DNA of 64,000 nt, from NCBI GenBank assembly GCA_037975125.1, contig CM075852.1, positions 19,996,025 to 20,060,024 of the forward strand, read 5' to 3'. This DNA is from Latrodectus hesperus. Taxonomy: Eukaryota; Arthropoda; Arachnida; Araneae; Theridiidae. The position numbers and the translations under genes were made by a program. Shown piece after piece: positions 11,833-26,816 of this stretch. Under the pieces are notes generated by a model. That model was given only the letters and a program-made list of their open reading frames with translations. It was not told the origin of the DNA and ran no database searches. Every line of letters begins with the position of its first letter. The first letter of the stretch is position 1.

Positions 11833-12752
11833 GGTATTAAAAACATCTTAAGAATAGGCATAGTATTTCGTTGTGTTTTGTGAACTTGTGATAAAATGTA
11901 TTTGTAATAGCGAAATGTATAGTTGATAAATATTTAAAAATATATACAATAAATAATAGTATAATAATAAATATACAAAAATAATTGATAAATAATATTT
12001 AAAAGATTATTGTTACTAAACATAATTCTCCAAATAAAAAAATTCATGGACACTTTTACTCAGTTTTATTTCTAGTTAGAAGGGTATTCATTAAATCATT
12101 AAATTACAACGAAATGTACCGGAGTAGTTTGCACTATAGGAATACAAATTTACTATACATTGAAATCGATTAAGTTCAATATTATTTATTTTTGTTAACA
12201 ACATATGATATCTTGCTAATAAGCAATTTAAATTTTTTACGTCAAATATCAATTCACGTAAATAAATTTTTTTTCTCATTAAATTCAAAAGCCCTCTTAT
12301 TATTTTTAATTTGAGGAAAGCTCTTGTCTTGTTTGTTGATCTATTCTCACTTTCACTTTCACACAGTGCCTATTATAAAAGGGACTTACAGTTTTAAGTG
12401 AATTACAGTGGATGATGGGTTCACGAACAGTGCAGAATACGAACAAATCGGAAAACGAACACATATTCGGATAGCGATCTGAAACGAGTTCTAACGAACA
12501 TTTCTCGGCTTTCGGAGCATAATGTGCAGAATTGCTAAACCCAGCGGACCAAAAATTGTTTTTCATCTCTCTTCATTTATGTTGCTTGTCTATTAAACTT
12601 CCAAGTTCTATATTGGAAAAGTTTTCTTTAGCAATAGAATATTTATAGCTAAAGTAAGTCATTAATTTTGATTTTGATTTCATTGCAAACCGAAACTGAC
12701 TGCTAATTGAAACTGATTGCTTTTGATTTCATTCAAATTCGAATTGGGATCA
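11833..12752. other. Spacer with a moderately GC-rich, repeat-like part
   Basis: 11833-12300 is plain AT-rich. 12340-12560 is more complex, with recurring CGAAC motifs on the plus strand, and shows a minus-strand frame of 86 codons with no recognisable domain. It may belong to the same old transposon as the relic at 12753. Confidence 0.35.
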
Positions 12753-12930
12753 ATGCCAACATCTACCATTAAAGATCGTTTGAAGAAGTGGGAGGGTGTT
12801 AGAGCAGTGGTTTTAGAATGACACCTAAACCATGTTGATGTGAGTAAGGTTGCGGATGTTTACAACGAGACGATGCCCTTAGTCACTGTCGGAAAATTCT
12901 GAAAAAGAGAGAAAAGCAATCGACATAGGA
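12753..12930 (+). pseudogene. N-terminal relic of a Tc1/mariner-like transposase
   Basis: From ATG 12753 the frame reads a short basic start, then KWEGVRAVVLE, an in-frame TGA (12822-12824), then HLNHVDVSKVADVYN, followed by a further TGA near 12899. From memory of the family, the ordered motifs KWE-x-RAVVLEGHLxHVDVSKVADVYN fit the N-terminal helix-turn-helix region of a mariner-like transposase group common in arthropods; this needs a search. The first stop replaces the expected Gly codon (GGA to TGA). No catalytic DDE/D part is visible downstream, so the copy is dead and truncated. Confidence 0.4.
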
Positions 12931-13107
12931 CATGTTCTTTAACGCCCTATAAACAAAAAATGTAAAGGACTGATTAATATATAAGACTTTATGTATGTAT
13001 TATTGTTTTGATTAACTTACTAGGAAATTATACATCCTTTTTTTAATTTATATAGGTCTTCAGAACAAATTAATCGATTTTACAAAAAAATATCGATTGT
13101 AAATCAA

Positions 13108-13162
13108 TGATCGGTTAGCGAGCATTGTCCTGTAATAGATTGTAGTATTCGTTAACCGATCA
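13108..13162. repeat. Inverted repeat near the transposase relic
   Basis: TGATCGGTTAGCGA (13108-13121) and TCGTTAACCGATCA (13149-13162) pair with one mismatch around a 27-base loop. Two ATCGAT palindromes lie just upstream (13073-13097). It could be part of a terminal or subterminal repeat of the neighbouring transposon, but no matching second end was found. Confidence 0.5.
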
Positions 13163-13861
13163 CCTGCTGCATGAACGAATGCGAACGCCCACGCTTCTGT
13201 CCGGGAGTTACACGTGCGAGCAGTTGAATCATATCTTAAAGCTAATTGTTCAGCTCCCAGCTCAACTCTAGCGAAGGAAGATATTCAATTGTTCTCTGTA
13301 TAATATTCCTTCATGCTTTTTTAATCAAAAATTTATACATTTTGTTTAAATTTATGTATTTTATTTATTTTTAAAATTTTGATATGGAATGAATATTTTT
13401 CAATACACTTTTACAGTGAAAAAATATGTGTTGACATTAAATTTGATTATTATCAGCCTTTTACTATCGTTTTAAATTGTGATAATGGAACGTTGCGGTA
13501 TTTTTTTCTACATTATTCGTATTTAATTTACACCTACATTGACGTAAAAGCTATCATCATAACACAATTTCTAGATTACAATTAATAACACAATTTCGAG
13601 ATTAGTTACAGTTATTAAATTACTACAGTAAATGTATCGGAAATCCAGTAGTAATTCCATAAATTAAATTACTACGTTATGCGTAATGAATGACAACGAT
13701 AAATTACCTAACCTGTTTTGATCGATTAAATTAACAGTGGCTTTAATATTTTTTGACTATCAAACCGATAATTTTGTTAAACTACGATATTTTGATAATT
13801 AAAATCAAGTAAGCCCTAAATTTATACAAATATGTGTTTTAAATTCTATTTTGTTTTCTGA
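13163..13861. other. AT-rich spacer
   Basis: No supported coding or RNA feature. The first ~100 bases are slightly GC-richer. Confidence 0.5.
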
Positions 13862-14280
13862 AGGAAATTTGTTGTGTTTGTTTCCCATGACACTTGGCAA
13901 ACCAAGCTCGCTTTGCCGTTGGCTGTGCGATTTAAGTCAACAAGGTGCGACTTTCGTTTGTATATGAGCACCACGAAGGTGAAAGTACGCCGTTTGCTCT
14001 TTTAAAGGTGCCTCGTAATTTTGAACCACGGTCAGGTGACGGGGCCACACCTGAGATGGCACCCTCCTCTCCACATCCACGCCACACCAGTGGAAGGACT
14101 TTGGACGTCACATATTAACGTGGACACGTCCCCAACCCACGGAGTTCCAGCAACCCAGTGAAGGAGAGTACACCGTGGTCATCCTCCCAACCACTGCCCG
14201 CGGCAAATGATGCTTCACTTCGCTGAGCTTACGGGAAGCGGCGTGAAGCTACTGAGCCACTGGAGCTCAGGAAATTTGTT
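13862..14280 (-). mobile_element. GC-rich retroposon with 12 bp target-site duplications
   Basis: AGGAAATTTGTT is present at 13862-13873 and at 14269-14280, bracketing a 395 bp insert (13874-14268) that is far more GC-rich than its surroundings. Flanking direct repeats of this size are typical of LINE-mediated insertion. Orientation is inferred: the minus strand starts with an A-box-like GTGGCTCAGTAGC near 14257 and ends with GGGAAACAAACAC. No B-box sits at the normal tRNA distance. Minus-strand translation is largely open but carries stops, so no protein is claimed. Family unknown: a SINE or a truncated LINE fragment are both possible. Confidence 0.65.
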
Positions 14281-15889
14281 TAAGACATTCGGTGTTAAAT
14301 GAGTGATAAGACATTTAGTCTTAAATGCTCTTGAAGATACAAAAAGATATCATAATCATATTTTGTAAAATCATTGCCTGTTAAAATTTCGTTATAATTC
14401 ATTATCAATGATAATGAATAGTTTATACCAACCAAAGTATAAGCAATGAAGCGAAACTAATCAAATTTAAAACTCTTTTAAAAGGCTATGTTTTCTATTA
14501 ATTATCTTAAAAATAATTTATTTAAAATTTTTTCTTGCTTTGATTTGCACCAGAATCTGAAAAATAAGTTAAGCAAATGGCGAAATTATTGACCGACTCA
14601 CTCGGGTTTCCCCTGAGCAATTTAGCTGTCTGCAGAATGGATATATCCTGTTATTTTGAATAAAGCATATAAATGGGTGCAGTTTTTTTTATAACAGTAG
14701 AAAAAAATTCTAAAAAAGTTCAGAAGTGCGTTTCTCTCTTTCAGATGAATGTGAGAAGTTAAATTATGAAGGAGAATATATTCTCTCTCATTAATTTCAT
14801 TTGGGTATTAGGTAAATTCTAGTTATATAAAAATAGAATTAGAAACCTTGTACTTTTTCAATCGATATTTTTAGCATTTGGTTTAGAATATTTGCAGAAT
14901 TTTTCTGAAAACTTCAATTTAGTGGGCAATTTCCGTGCATTCTATTAAAAAAATATATATTAATATTATGCACTGTATTACACCATGTTATTCATTTTCA
15001 TTACTTCATAAAAAGAAAAATACATTTAATAAGTTTAAGTAATAATGCGAAAGTTTAAATTCCTTTTAAGGTAACTGAAATGTATAAGTAAATTTAAATT
15101 TTGTAATTAATGAAGCAACATATAAGATAACAAGTTTATTAATTTTTATATTACTAATACAACTTTTTGTAAAATACAACTAATATATTATTTTTTGTAC
15201 ACCTTCAAATTTATAATTTTCTTTTTCCTTTTTAAAAGTTAGATATTGATTATTTATGGATAAAAAAACAGTGGTCTCTTATATTGTAAAATATGGACAT
15301 TGACTGATATTTAAAGCGTTAGGAAACGGGTTTATGTACTTTTAAAATTGTAGCTAAATTAAAAATAATGTTATAGTAAAAATGTTGATTGTTATCGTTT
15401 TGAGAACAATATTCATATCTAGATGTGAGGATATAATGCTCGTGAAATTTCTTTGCCGGTAAGAAATTCAAATTAAGTATATATGGTCTTGATTTTTTTT
15501 ATTATCTTTAGCCTATTAAAGATCATCACGCTTTAATGTTAGAATAAAATGTCATCAGTTGTAATTAAACCTCTGCTGCATTTGTTGAAAAAAGTAGAAT
15601 AAAGAATCCAAATTTGAGTGTCTTTCTCGTCGTATGATGTTAGTTTTAAGCGTAAGAGGAACCATGAAAAGAATAAGAGAAAGGTAGAGGAAAAAAGAAT
15701 CTATAACAAAATTATATTACCGTAGAAAATGTTTTTTAAATTGATGTACAGTATACTAATTATAATATAAACATAGCGGTGACAAAATTATAACAGATTA
15801 AATGCAATTTGTCTTACAGGGTTTTTTATTAATAAGAATTAAAAGTATAAGAGGTAAGGTATAAAATGATAAAAGTTAAATATATGTAT
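14281..15889. other. AT-rich spacer, nothing recognised
   Basis: Ordinary AT-rich sequence, with no open frame, box or repeat that I could support. Confidence 0.55.
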
Positions 15890-16463
15890 TGTACCGAGCT
15901 CCACGGGTTCGTGTTGAATAAAGCCACCACTTAATGAACACAAAACTTTTATTCGTAAAAACTTCACTAGATAAACGAAATTCCCGCTGTAACAATCACA
16001 ATTATACAGCTACAATTCGTCAGATATAATAAGAAACAGCTTCCAATCACAGGTCTCAAATACCTCAGACAGAGGTACTAGCAGTCACAACTAATCGTCT
16101 CACTGACTGTCTTCACAAAACTAAAACTCTTCCATGTCGGGCTGCAGTATTTATACCTGACTTGGCGGAGAAATCTACCAATTTCGCCAAGGTTCTGGAA
16201 GCTTCTAGGCTACCTCGAAAAATATTGGTCCTAGAACTTAGGTGATGGATGTTTCCAGAAGTATCGATTTCTTGCCAAGTCGCCAAGAATCTCGCCAACC
16301 ATCGCCAAGTCGCCAACTGTCGCCAAGTCACCAAATCATTAGGAAATCCGCTTTTAAACTACAACGCGTCTAAATACCGCAATTTTTGCCCAAAATGTGA
16401 GAATTTCCGATCTGTCAGAAATATTTTAAGACAAATACAATCATTATTTATAAATTTGTAACA
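15890..16463 (-). mobile_element. Solo LTR of a retrotransposon, copy 1
   Basis: A 574 bp unit with TG...CA ends that is ~80% or more similar by eye to the opposite-strand unit at 33982-34579. On the minus strand it has a TATA box in GGTATAAATACTGC (complement near 16146-16157) and an AATAAA poly(A) signal (complement at 15948-15953), in the order expected for U3-R. U3 contains several CTTGGCGA/TTGGCGA repeats. Flanking 4-mers are GTAT (15886-15889) and GTGT (16464-16467), an imperfect 4 bp TSD. No gag/pol lies on either side, so it is a solo LTR left by recombination. A 4 bp TSD fits Gypsy-like elements (inference). Confidence 0.8.
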
Positions 16464-16505
16464 GTGTATATATATATATATATATATATATAACAGTATA
16501 TAACA

Positions 16506-16549
<44 letters not shown>

Positions 16550-16550
16550 T
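16464..16550. repeat. Interrupted (TA)n microsatellite
   Basis: Two TA tracts (about 16467-16492 and 16507-16543) separated by duplicated TAACAG units. These echo the TGTAACA end of the adjacent LTR, suggesting slippage at the LTR edge. Confidence 0.85.
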
Positions 16551-17873
16551 AAGAGCTGAAACAAATATTTTTAGTTTCTTTTTAATAATAATATAAGTTA
16601 GAGGATGATAATATTTTTGTTTAAATCAACTGTATCTGTTTATCTTATGATGATTCAACAGTATTTGAATTGAAAAAATTTTTATGCAATTTTTAGGGGT
16701 GAAAAATTTTATAATTCCAACAATTTCACATTTTATATTTTCATTTTCAACGGTTGAGAAAAATTCATTTTTAAAATGAAAACTAATCTTTCTGAATAAA
16801 AATAACAAAAATCCATAAATGTTAAAAAAATTTTAATTTAAATAATAGCCTCTTTATTTTTTAATAATAATAAAAAAGCTTTTTTAGATGAATTTATTGC
16901 ACAGATTTGCATACAGATGGCGCTACATTCTTTTTACCATCAGTCAATTTGTACAATTTAGCCATCGCTCTTACCCCATAATGTAACCGAATAATTCAAT
17001 TATTGTAATGAATGATTTTTTTAAATTATATTCCTTTCTTTTTTAATTAATTTCAGCATTAAATAATTAATGAACTCAAATTGTTTTTTCGATGATATTC
17101 AAAAATGATTTTTCGTTTTGTAAGAATTATTTTAAATAAACTACCGCATTAAGTAAATTTTATTTGATTTTAAAGTCATTTTTGATGTCATTTTAAGTGA
17201 ACGCTTAACTCATTAATTAATTAAGATTTAAAAAAATTAGAAATCAGGAATACTTTAAATATTTATTTATTTTAAATTTTTAGTTAGTTAAAATATTTAT
17301 TTAGTAGCTTTCATAAATTAGTTTTTTATGAATTAATTCGACAGCAAATTAAAAAGTATAAATTGAATAATGTTCTTTATATTTTATTGAGCAAAGAAAT
17401 TTCAATGGCAGTTTTCTTCAATTTTATGAAATACTTTGTTTAAAATAAAAATCATAATTGAGTAATTAATGAAATTGTAATTTGTTTAATGAATTACAAT
17501 TTTATACAAGTTCATTATTTAATCTCAAAACAAATCACAGTTTAATTAAATAAGTGAAACCAGTTAAAACTTTGTAATACATTGAAAAATTCTTACAATT
17601 TAATTATCAGTAGGTACAGTTACACTTACTTAATTGTAGAGGTGCAGGACAACGAAATACGACGAATATTAATTCGTCGTATTTCTATTATGAATAATTA
17701 GAGAGAATAATAAGATTATTATTTTATTAGAGATAATATTAAATTAATAAGAAGAAGTGTATATCTTTTCAATTTCTCTTGAATCCCATGGCTAATACAA
17801 TAGTTTAAATTGTACTTTTATTGAATGTAAGTTTCTTATCTTTAATATTTAATATGTATTTACTGCTTTATAC
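16551..17873. other. AT-rich spacer
   Basis: No gene supported. A short inverted repeat (ACGACGAATATT / AATTCGTCGT) lies at about 17661-17682. Confidence 0.55.
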
Positions 17874-17885
17874 TATATATATATG

Positions 17886-17933
<48 letters not shown>
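17874..17933. repeat. (TA)n microsatellite with ATGTAT interruptions
   Basis: TA dinucleotides broken by ATG and ACA near 17884 and 17898. Confidence 0.9.
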
Positions 17934-17937
<4 letters not shown>

Positions 17938-18035
17938 CCAGAATAGGAGAAAAGCATAAGGACCACGTCTTCATCAAGAGGGAGATGGCCATCTATGAAA
18001 ATTAAACACTTTTCTGGCATACACGAAGGACTTAT

Positions 18036-18395
18036 GTCTTAAGATCTTCGAGCGATTCCCTCAAAGAGTTTTTGTATTAAAAGAGTGAAACGTGAGGATA
18101 TTTATTTGTCTAAAGATCTTCGAGCGATTCCCTCAAAGAGTTTTTGTATTAAAAGAGTGAAACGTGAGGATATTTATTTGTCTAAAGATCTTCGAACGAT
18201 TCCCTCAAAGAGGTTTTGTATTAAAAGAGTGAAACGTGAGGATATTTATTTATCTAAAGATCTTCGAACGATTCCCTCAAAGAGTTTTTGTATTAAAAGA
18301 GTGAAACGTGAGGATATTTATTTGTCTAAAGATCTTCGAGCGATTCCCTCAAAGAGGTTTTGTATTAAAAGAGTGAAACGTGAGGATATTTATTT
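18036..18395. repeat. 72 bp minisatellite, five units
   Basis: AAGATCTTCGA recurs at 18041, 18113, 18185, 18257 and 18329, exactly 72 bases apart. The units differ by only a few substitutions, so the array is recent or homogenised. Because 72 is divisible by three, one plus-strand frame stays open through the array (repeating KREDIYLSKDLR then IPSK-FCIKRV, 24 residues per unit), entered only by a GTG and closing at about 18411. This is probably a consequence of the period, not a gene. It lies next to a decayed RT and may be an amplified piece of that element. Confidence 0.9.
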
Positions 18396-18739
18396 CAAAA
18401 AATTAAAGTAAAAAATAGTATATCAAAGCAAAGTAAACAAACCTACAGTAGAAGGAACTATAAATATAGTTTTAAAATATCAACAAATCAGAACCTACTT
18501 AAATATTGAGTTAAAGATAAAGTTGCCAAAAGTAAATTTAAAATTGGGATAGAGTAATTAAAGTCAAGAGTTGTTAAAGCCAAGAAAATAATTAAATTCA
18601 AAAAGTTAAAGTAGTTTAGAAACAGGCAGTAAATTTAAAATTAAATTGTGTTTAAAGAGATGTAAGGTTTAACTATGTTTAAAGATATTTAAAATGATTT
18701 AAGGTGAATATAGGTGTTTTCGAGATTCATGTAAGAACT

Positions 18740-19275
18740 TTAATGCTTAGGTGGCGTTTTTGAAGTTGTAAAAACTGCATTACTTCAATACTACAAGCGA
18801 TTCCCTACTTCCTACATATTTTAAAATTGGTTGGAATGTTATTTCCTTTGAGATGATCAATTAGACGTTTTATTTGATTTTTAGTGAATTTATGATTATT
18901 CCAGATATTGTGAATGCCATTTAATCCATTAAATATAATATTCCTTTACATTTTTAAATAATTATTGGGGTTTTAGTATATTAATTTACTGCCCTTAAAA
19001 TTAAATTGTGTCGTTTTGTCAAAAATATTAACATCAATAATTGAATTATTCACACTGATAAATAAATCTAAAAATTCCTCGCTTATATCAAATAAATTTG
19101 TTTTAATTAGAGAAAGTTCATTGGGATAAATGGATTTAGAAATACCTTCAAAATCTGAATTATTGAAAATAATATAATATCAATATACCTAAAAACAAAA
19201 GGATACTGATAAATAAAACTTTTTCAAAATAACGTAGAAACAAATTTGCAAATACACTAGAAGAAATACAATCAA
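18740..19275 (-). pseudogene. Decayed reverse-transcriptase fragment with RYID motif
   Basis: Minus-strand pieces in order: SVFANLFLRYFEKVLF (19265 downward), like the conserved RT block LANLFL..FE; then FRYIDIILF near 19190-19160, matching the catalytic YxDD box with one Asp codon lost and a frameshift; then an open 57-codon stretch (19164-18994) starting NNSDFEGISKSIYPNEL and containing EEFLDLFISVNN and NIFDKTTQFNF. A further segment with NHKFTKNQIKRLIDHLKG follows, interrupted by stops. Block order and spacing fit an RT palm and its C-terminal extension. I associate the style IYPxEL...FLDLxI...YDKxxxFxF with invertebrate retroelements that may be Penelope-like, which is uncertain. Multiple stops mean it is inactive. 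Confidence 0.5.
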
Positions 19276-19327
19276 ACACTTTTGAATAATATATATTTTA
19301 TGCATTATAGATAAAATTATTATAAAT

Positions 19328-19329
<2 letters not shown>

Positions 19330-19411
<82 letters not shown>
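19330..19411. repeat. (TA)n microsatellite, ~41 units
   Basis: Uninterrupted TA dinucleotides, immediately upstream (on minus) of the RT relic. Confidence 0.95.
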
Positions 19412-19412
<1 letters not shown>

Positions 19413-20079
19413 CTAAATAATTCCAGTATTCAAAATCAACACATTTAATAAATTTTTATAATCCTGTGAAAATATAAATATATTACATCAATTAAATTAC
19501 CAATTGATAAATTTATACTGGCATATCTCTCTTAAGCTGCTTTTGCACTAGATAAATTTCTTGTAATATATATTGTTTGGTATTGCATTCATTGCTTTAA
19601 TATGTATTTATTGTCTTAAAATGTATTTACAGAGCCTTATATATAAATATGCGTGTATTTGTGTGTCATTTGTCCCTTATAAATGCATAAAAATTTATGA
19701 ATGAATTTATATGAAATTACACATTGATATGTGTGTTAATAAAATAAACTACATTCACTAAAAATGTTAAGGCTAGCAAAAGACTGAAAAAATTAAATTC
19801 AGTTTGTTATTAACCATTAATAGTGAAAACATTCTTGTATTATTATTAATGCGTACTCTCTTTATTCATAAATACCACAACATTTGTTTTTCTGTAAAAT
19901 AGTGAAATCAGCATATGTAACAATACTTACTAATGATTGTATCTGTATTTAAAAATATAATTTATCTTTAAAACATATAATATAGAAATAGCTTTTCTAC
20001 TGATATTTTGGGGTAAGGAAAAGAAAAAAAATTAATTTCTTGATAAAGAAATATTTTTTAAAGAAATATTTATTTATCT

Positions 20080-20470
20080 TATATATTCTTTTTCTTTTCA
20101 TTGGTAAATAGAAAAAAGAAATAAATATTCTAAATAATAAATGATTGATCATATTATCATTTAAACTTGAAAAAAGAAAATTGTTTGTTTTCGGGTGAAA
20201 ATGCGTATTTTCCATCAATATCTTATGTTGTAATTCTTTTGATTTCTTATAGGAGAAAGCTCCTATTAGACTTAATTTATTTCTTATGGTTAAAAATAAT
20301 TGTTAATGATTTTGTAAGATATAATCTATGTGCCTTATATAGGCAACACTTCAGTACTTTTCAGTTTCAAAATATTTCTTTATCATTTATTTGCATTTTA
20401 TTTAATGATACCTAATTATATTTTTAAAGCCATTTAATAAGTTAATATATTAATATTGTATTTAAATATG
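20080..20470. repeat. Segmental duplication, copy 1
   Basis: This segment recurs in direct orientation at 22848-23268 with few differences. Shared landmarks include TTGTTTGTTTTCGGGTGAAA, CCATCAATATCTTATGTTGT and a common end TATTAATATTGTATTTAAA. The first ~90 bases align only with indels. Copy 1 stops at the compound microsatellite; copy 2 continues into different sequence. There is no coding signal in either copy. Confidence 0.85.
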
Positions 20471-20471
<1 letters not shown>

Positions 20472-20533
<62 letters not shown>

Positions 20534-20534
20534 G

Positions 20535-20629
<95 letters not shown>

Positions 20630-20642
20630 ATATATATATATG

Positions 20643-20716
<74 letters not shown>

Positions 20717-20717
20717 T
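20472..20717. repeat. Compound TA/TG microsatellite with internal duplication
   Basis: The order is (TA)n, (TG)n, a TATATATGTATG spacer and (TA)n; then a second (TG)n, the same spacer and (TA)n. The block of TG tract plus spacer plus TA tract is itself duplicated. No protein is encoded. Confidence 0.95.
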
Positions 20718-21155
20718 CGTTAAGAAACAATGACTAGTTGACAAGCCTAATTTTGTAACCTTCTGCGTATTGCTAGTAGAAATATTTTGAGTAAAATATT
20801 CTATTTCTAGAAATAATGGCAAATATTATCAATTCATTAACAACAACAATAAAAAGATAAGATTAGGCTTGCTTCCTTTTAGATTCATGCAACATTAATT
20901 TTCTTCTAGTTTAAGAAAATTAATTTCCTTGTTTGTCTTTTATGATTAATTTTTTTCTGAAAATTAATTAGTTTTGCACATACTAATTTATGTTCTCTCA
21001 GAAGAGCAGGATTCACTTAGTCATATAATATTAACAATTTATAAATATAAGAATAATTGTTTTACTTATTTTTGATTCTTTATACAGATTTTGCACAGCG
21101 GAAAAATGTATTATTCCATTAGATTAATAAAGTAATGAGGAAATAAGAGGTTATG

Positions 21156-21160
<5 letters not shown>

Positions 21161-21249
<89 letters not shown>
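21161..21249. repeat. (TA)n microsatellite, ~44 units
   Basis: Uninterrupted TA dinucleotides. Confidence 0.95.
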
Positions 21250-21253
<4 letters not shown>

Positions 21254-22847
21254 TATTGGACCAGTTGCGTGATGAATTTCATTTTAAATATCACTGTTTG
21301 TGTCTCCAGTATTAACGATTTTTATCCCTTATCACATCTATGAACTTACCTTAGTTTCAGTATTTTTGTAAATGTTATTAAATAATTTCTTATAATAAAA
21401 TGCTGCAATGAAAACGTCTACTTTTCATTTTATTTATAAATAAACCAATTGTCAAAAAAATTCATTATAGAATCCAACAATGAAATTGAGAATAATTTAA
21501 TTCGAGTAATTATTATAAAGATTTCTTTAAAATTAGAGCTGCTCTTTTTATGATAAATACAAAAATTAATAGTTTTTATAGGTACAAATAAAATGTTGGT
21601 TTTTAATGTGTAGAAAGCAGTTTACAATTATGATACATTTCAAATCACCATAAAATATTCAAATGCGATGATTTCATTTACCTTCTTACTTAGCACAAAA
21701 ATAAAATTTTTAGTGTTTATTTTTCACATGCCGACCATTAGCACTTAAACCATTAGTTCACCGGCCCTCCACTACTTCTAGACTATGTCCTATAGTAAGT
21801 AAGATACCAAAAAGAAAAAAAGACAAAAGGGGATAACAGATCTGTAGTAGATTTAGTGGGTCTACCTAGAGGGTGGACCACGAAAAGACCTACGCTGAAT
21901 CCCTTTTTAATCTTTATATGAAAATTCTTTAAGGATATTTGTTTTCTCAGTAATGAGCTTTTTATAATTTTATAATGTCTCATGCCAATGTGACAAGTAA
22001 CTTATTAATGAAAAGAATCTGGTGCTTCATAGAAATACTTTGATGAGGATGTGATGAAATTAATTTTAATAAATATAATTCAGGTCAGCTTATTTTTAAT
22101 TGATTCAAATCTAATTACTTTTGTACAGAAGTATTTATTATTTTCTTTAAAAAGAAAAACTCTGTCTAATAATGAAAACTATGTTTTTATTGGAATTATT
22201 CGCCAGAATTATTAGTATATGTTATGTAAAATATGCTAGTGTTTATATTGAAAAGTATAAAATTGCTGACTTTTTACACAGTCACTTGTCACATAAACAA
22301 AAGTGTAATAGAAAAAATTGAGTACATTTGTATAATAGACAAAAGGTTATTCAAAAAATGTGATTACATGGGTAAACAAAATCTGAGTTTTAAGAAATCA
22401 TATATTTTTCATTGACTGTCTTTTGATAATATTCTGTACAAAAAAATGTATAACTTATTTTCAGAATGAATTTCACTTTTTTTATTTGAAATTGCTCAAG
22501 TATTTTTACATGAATAATTATGTGATATAAGATTTCGTATATCTAGATAAAGTTTTTAATGTTTTTTACACTGTTTCAAGTTTATAAAATATCTTTTTTG
22601 CTTATAAAATTTTATTTCTGAAAATCAAGAATTCTTATTTAAAAATTACAGCTTTGAAGAAAAGTTGATAATTGTAACGAACAAAAATTATGCTGAGACT
22701 TTTACAGTTATTAGAGAAAAAAGCCTGTATTTCAGTAAAAATTTAGTTTTGAAATGTATTTTATTTATGAATTACATTTTTAATGAAATTGTATTTTAAA
22801 AAGTTCTGCTTTGAGATAAAGCAAGAATGAATTAAAATAGCTTTAAT
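21250..22847. other. AT-rich spacer with one GC-richer block
   Basis: Mostly featureless. 21729-21905 is GC-richer and has a repeated CTAATGGT motif on the minus strand, plus a 66-codon minus-strand frame without a recognisable domain. It is probably an old repeat, but no second copy is present in the window. Confidence 0.4.
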
Positions 22848-23268
22848 TTATTCTTTTTGTTTTCATTGGTAAATGTAAACAAGAAAAAAATTTAATACTC
22901 CTAGTTTTACATTAAATTTTGCATAAACTATTTTTTTGGGAATAAATGATTGATCTTATTATCATTTAAACTTAAAAAAAGAAAATTGTTTGTTTTCGGG
23001 TGAAAATACATATTTTCCATCAATATCTTATGTTGTAATACATTTGATTTCTTATAGGAGTAAGCTCCTGTAAGATATAGTTTATTTCTTATGGTTAAAA
23101 ATAATTGTTAATGATTTTGTAAGATATAATCTATGTGTCTCATATAGGCAACATTTCAGTACTTTTCAGTTTAAAAATATTTCTTTATCATTTATTTGCA
23201 TTTTATTTAATGATACCTAATTATTTTTAAAGCTATTTAATAAGTTAATATATTAATATTGTATTTAA
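22848..23268. repeat. Segmental duplication, copy 2
   Basis: Direct repeat of 20080-20470, about 2.8 kb away. Internal differences include GCTCCTATTAGACTTAA versus GCTCCTGTAAGATATAG and an insertion near 22890-22930. It diverges at GTACGGCTAACG (from 23270), exactly where copy 1 meets its microsatellite. Confidence 0.85.
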
Positions 23269-23373
23269 AGTACGGCTAACGTTTATAGCTTTTTAATAGT
23301 TTGATTATACAAAAATATTTCTGTATATGTTAAACATAATTGAAAAATTAATGTTTTTGAAAGGAGTGTTAAT

Positions 23374-25274
<1,901 letters not shown>

Positions 25275-25299
25275 TCATTCATATATTCATATATTCTTT

Positions 25300-26803
<1,504 letters not shown>

Positions 26804-26816
26804 TATATATATATAT

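Noticed and set aside
13379..13585. 68-codon plus-strand frame
   Set aside because: Composition matches random AT-rich translation. No start context, domain or neighbour supports it.
16113..16461. Frames inside the solo LTRs (also 34026-34208 and 34398-34598)
   Set aside because: They overlap LTR regulatory sequence on both strands. No gag/pol similarity.
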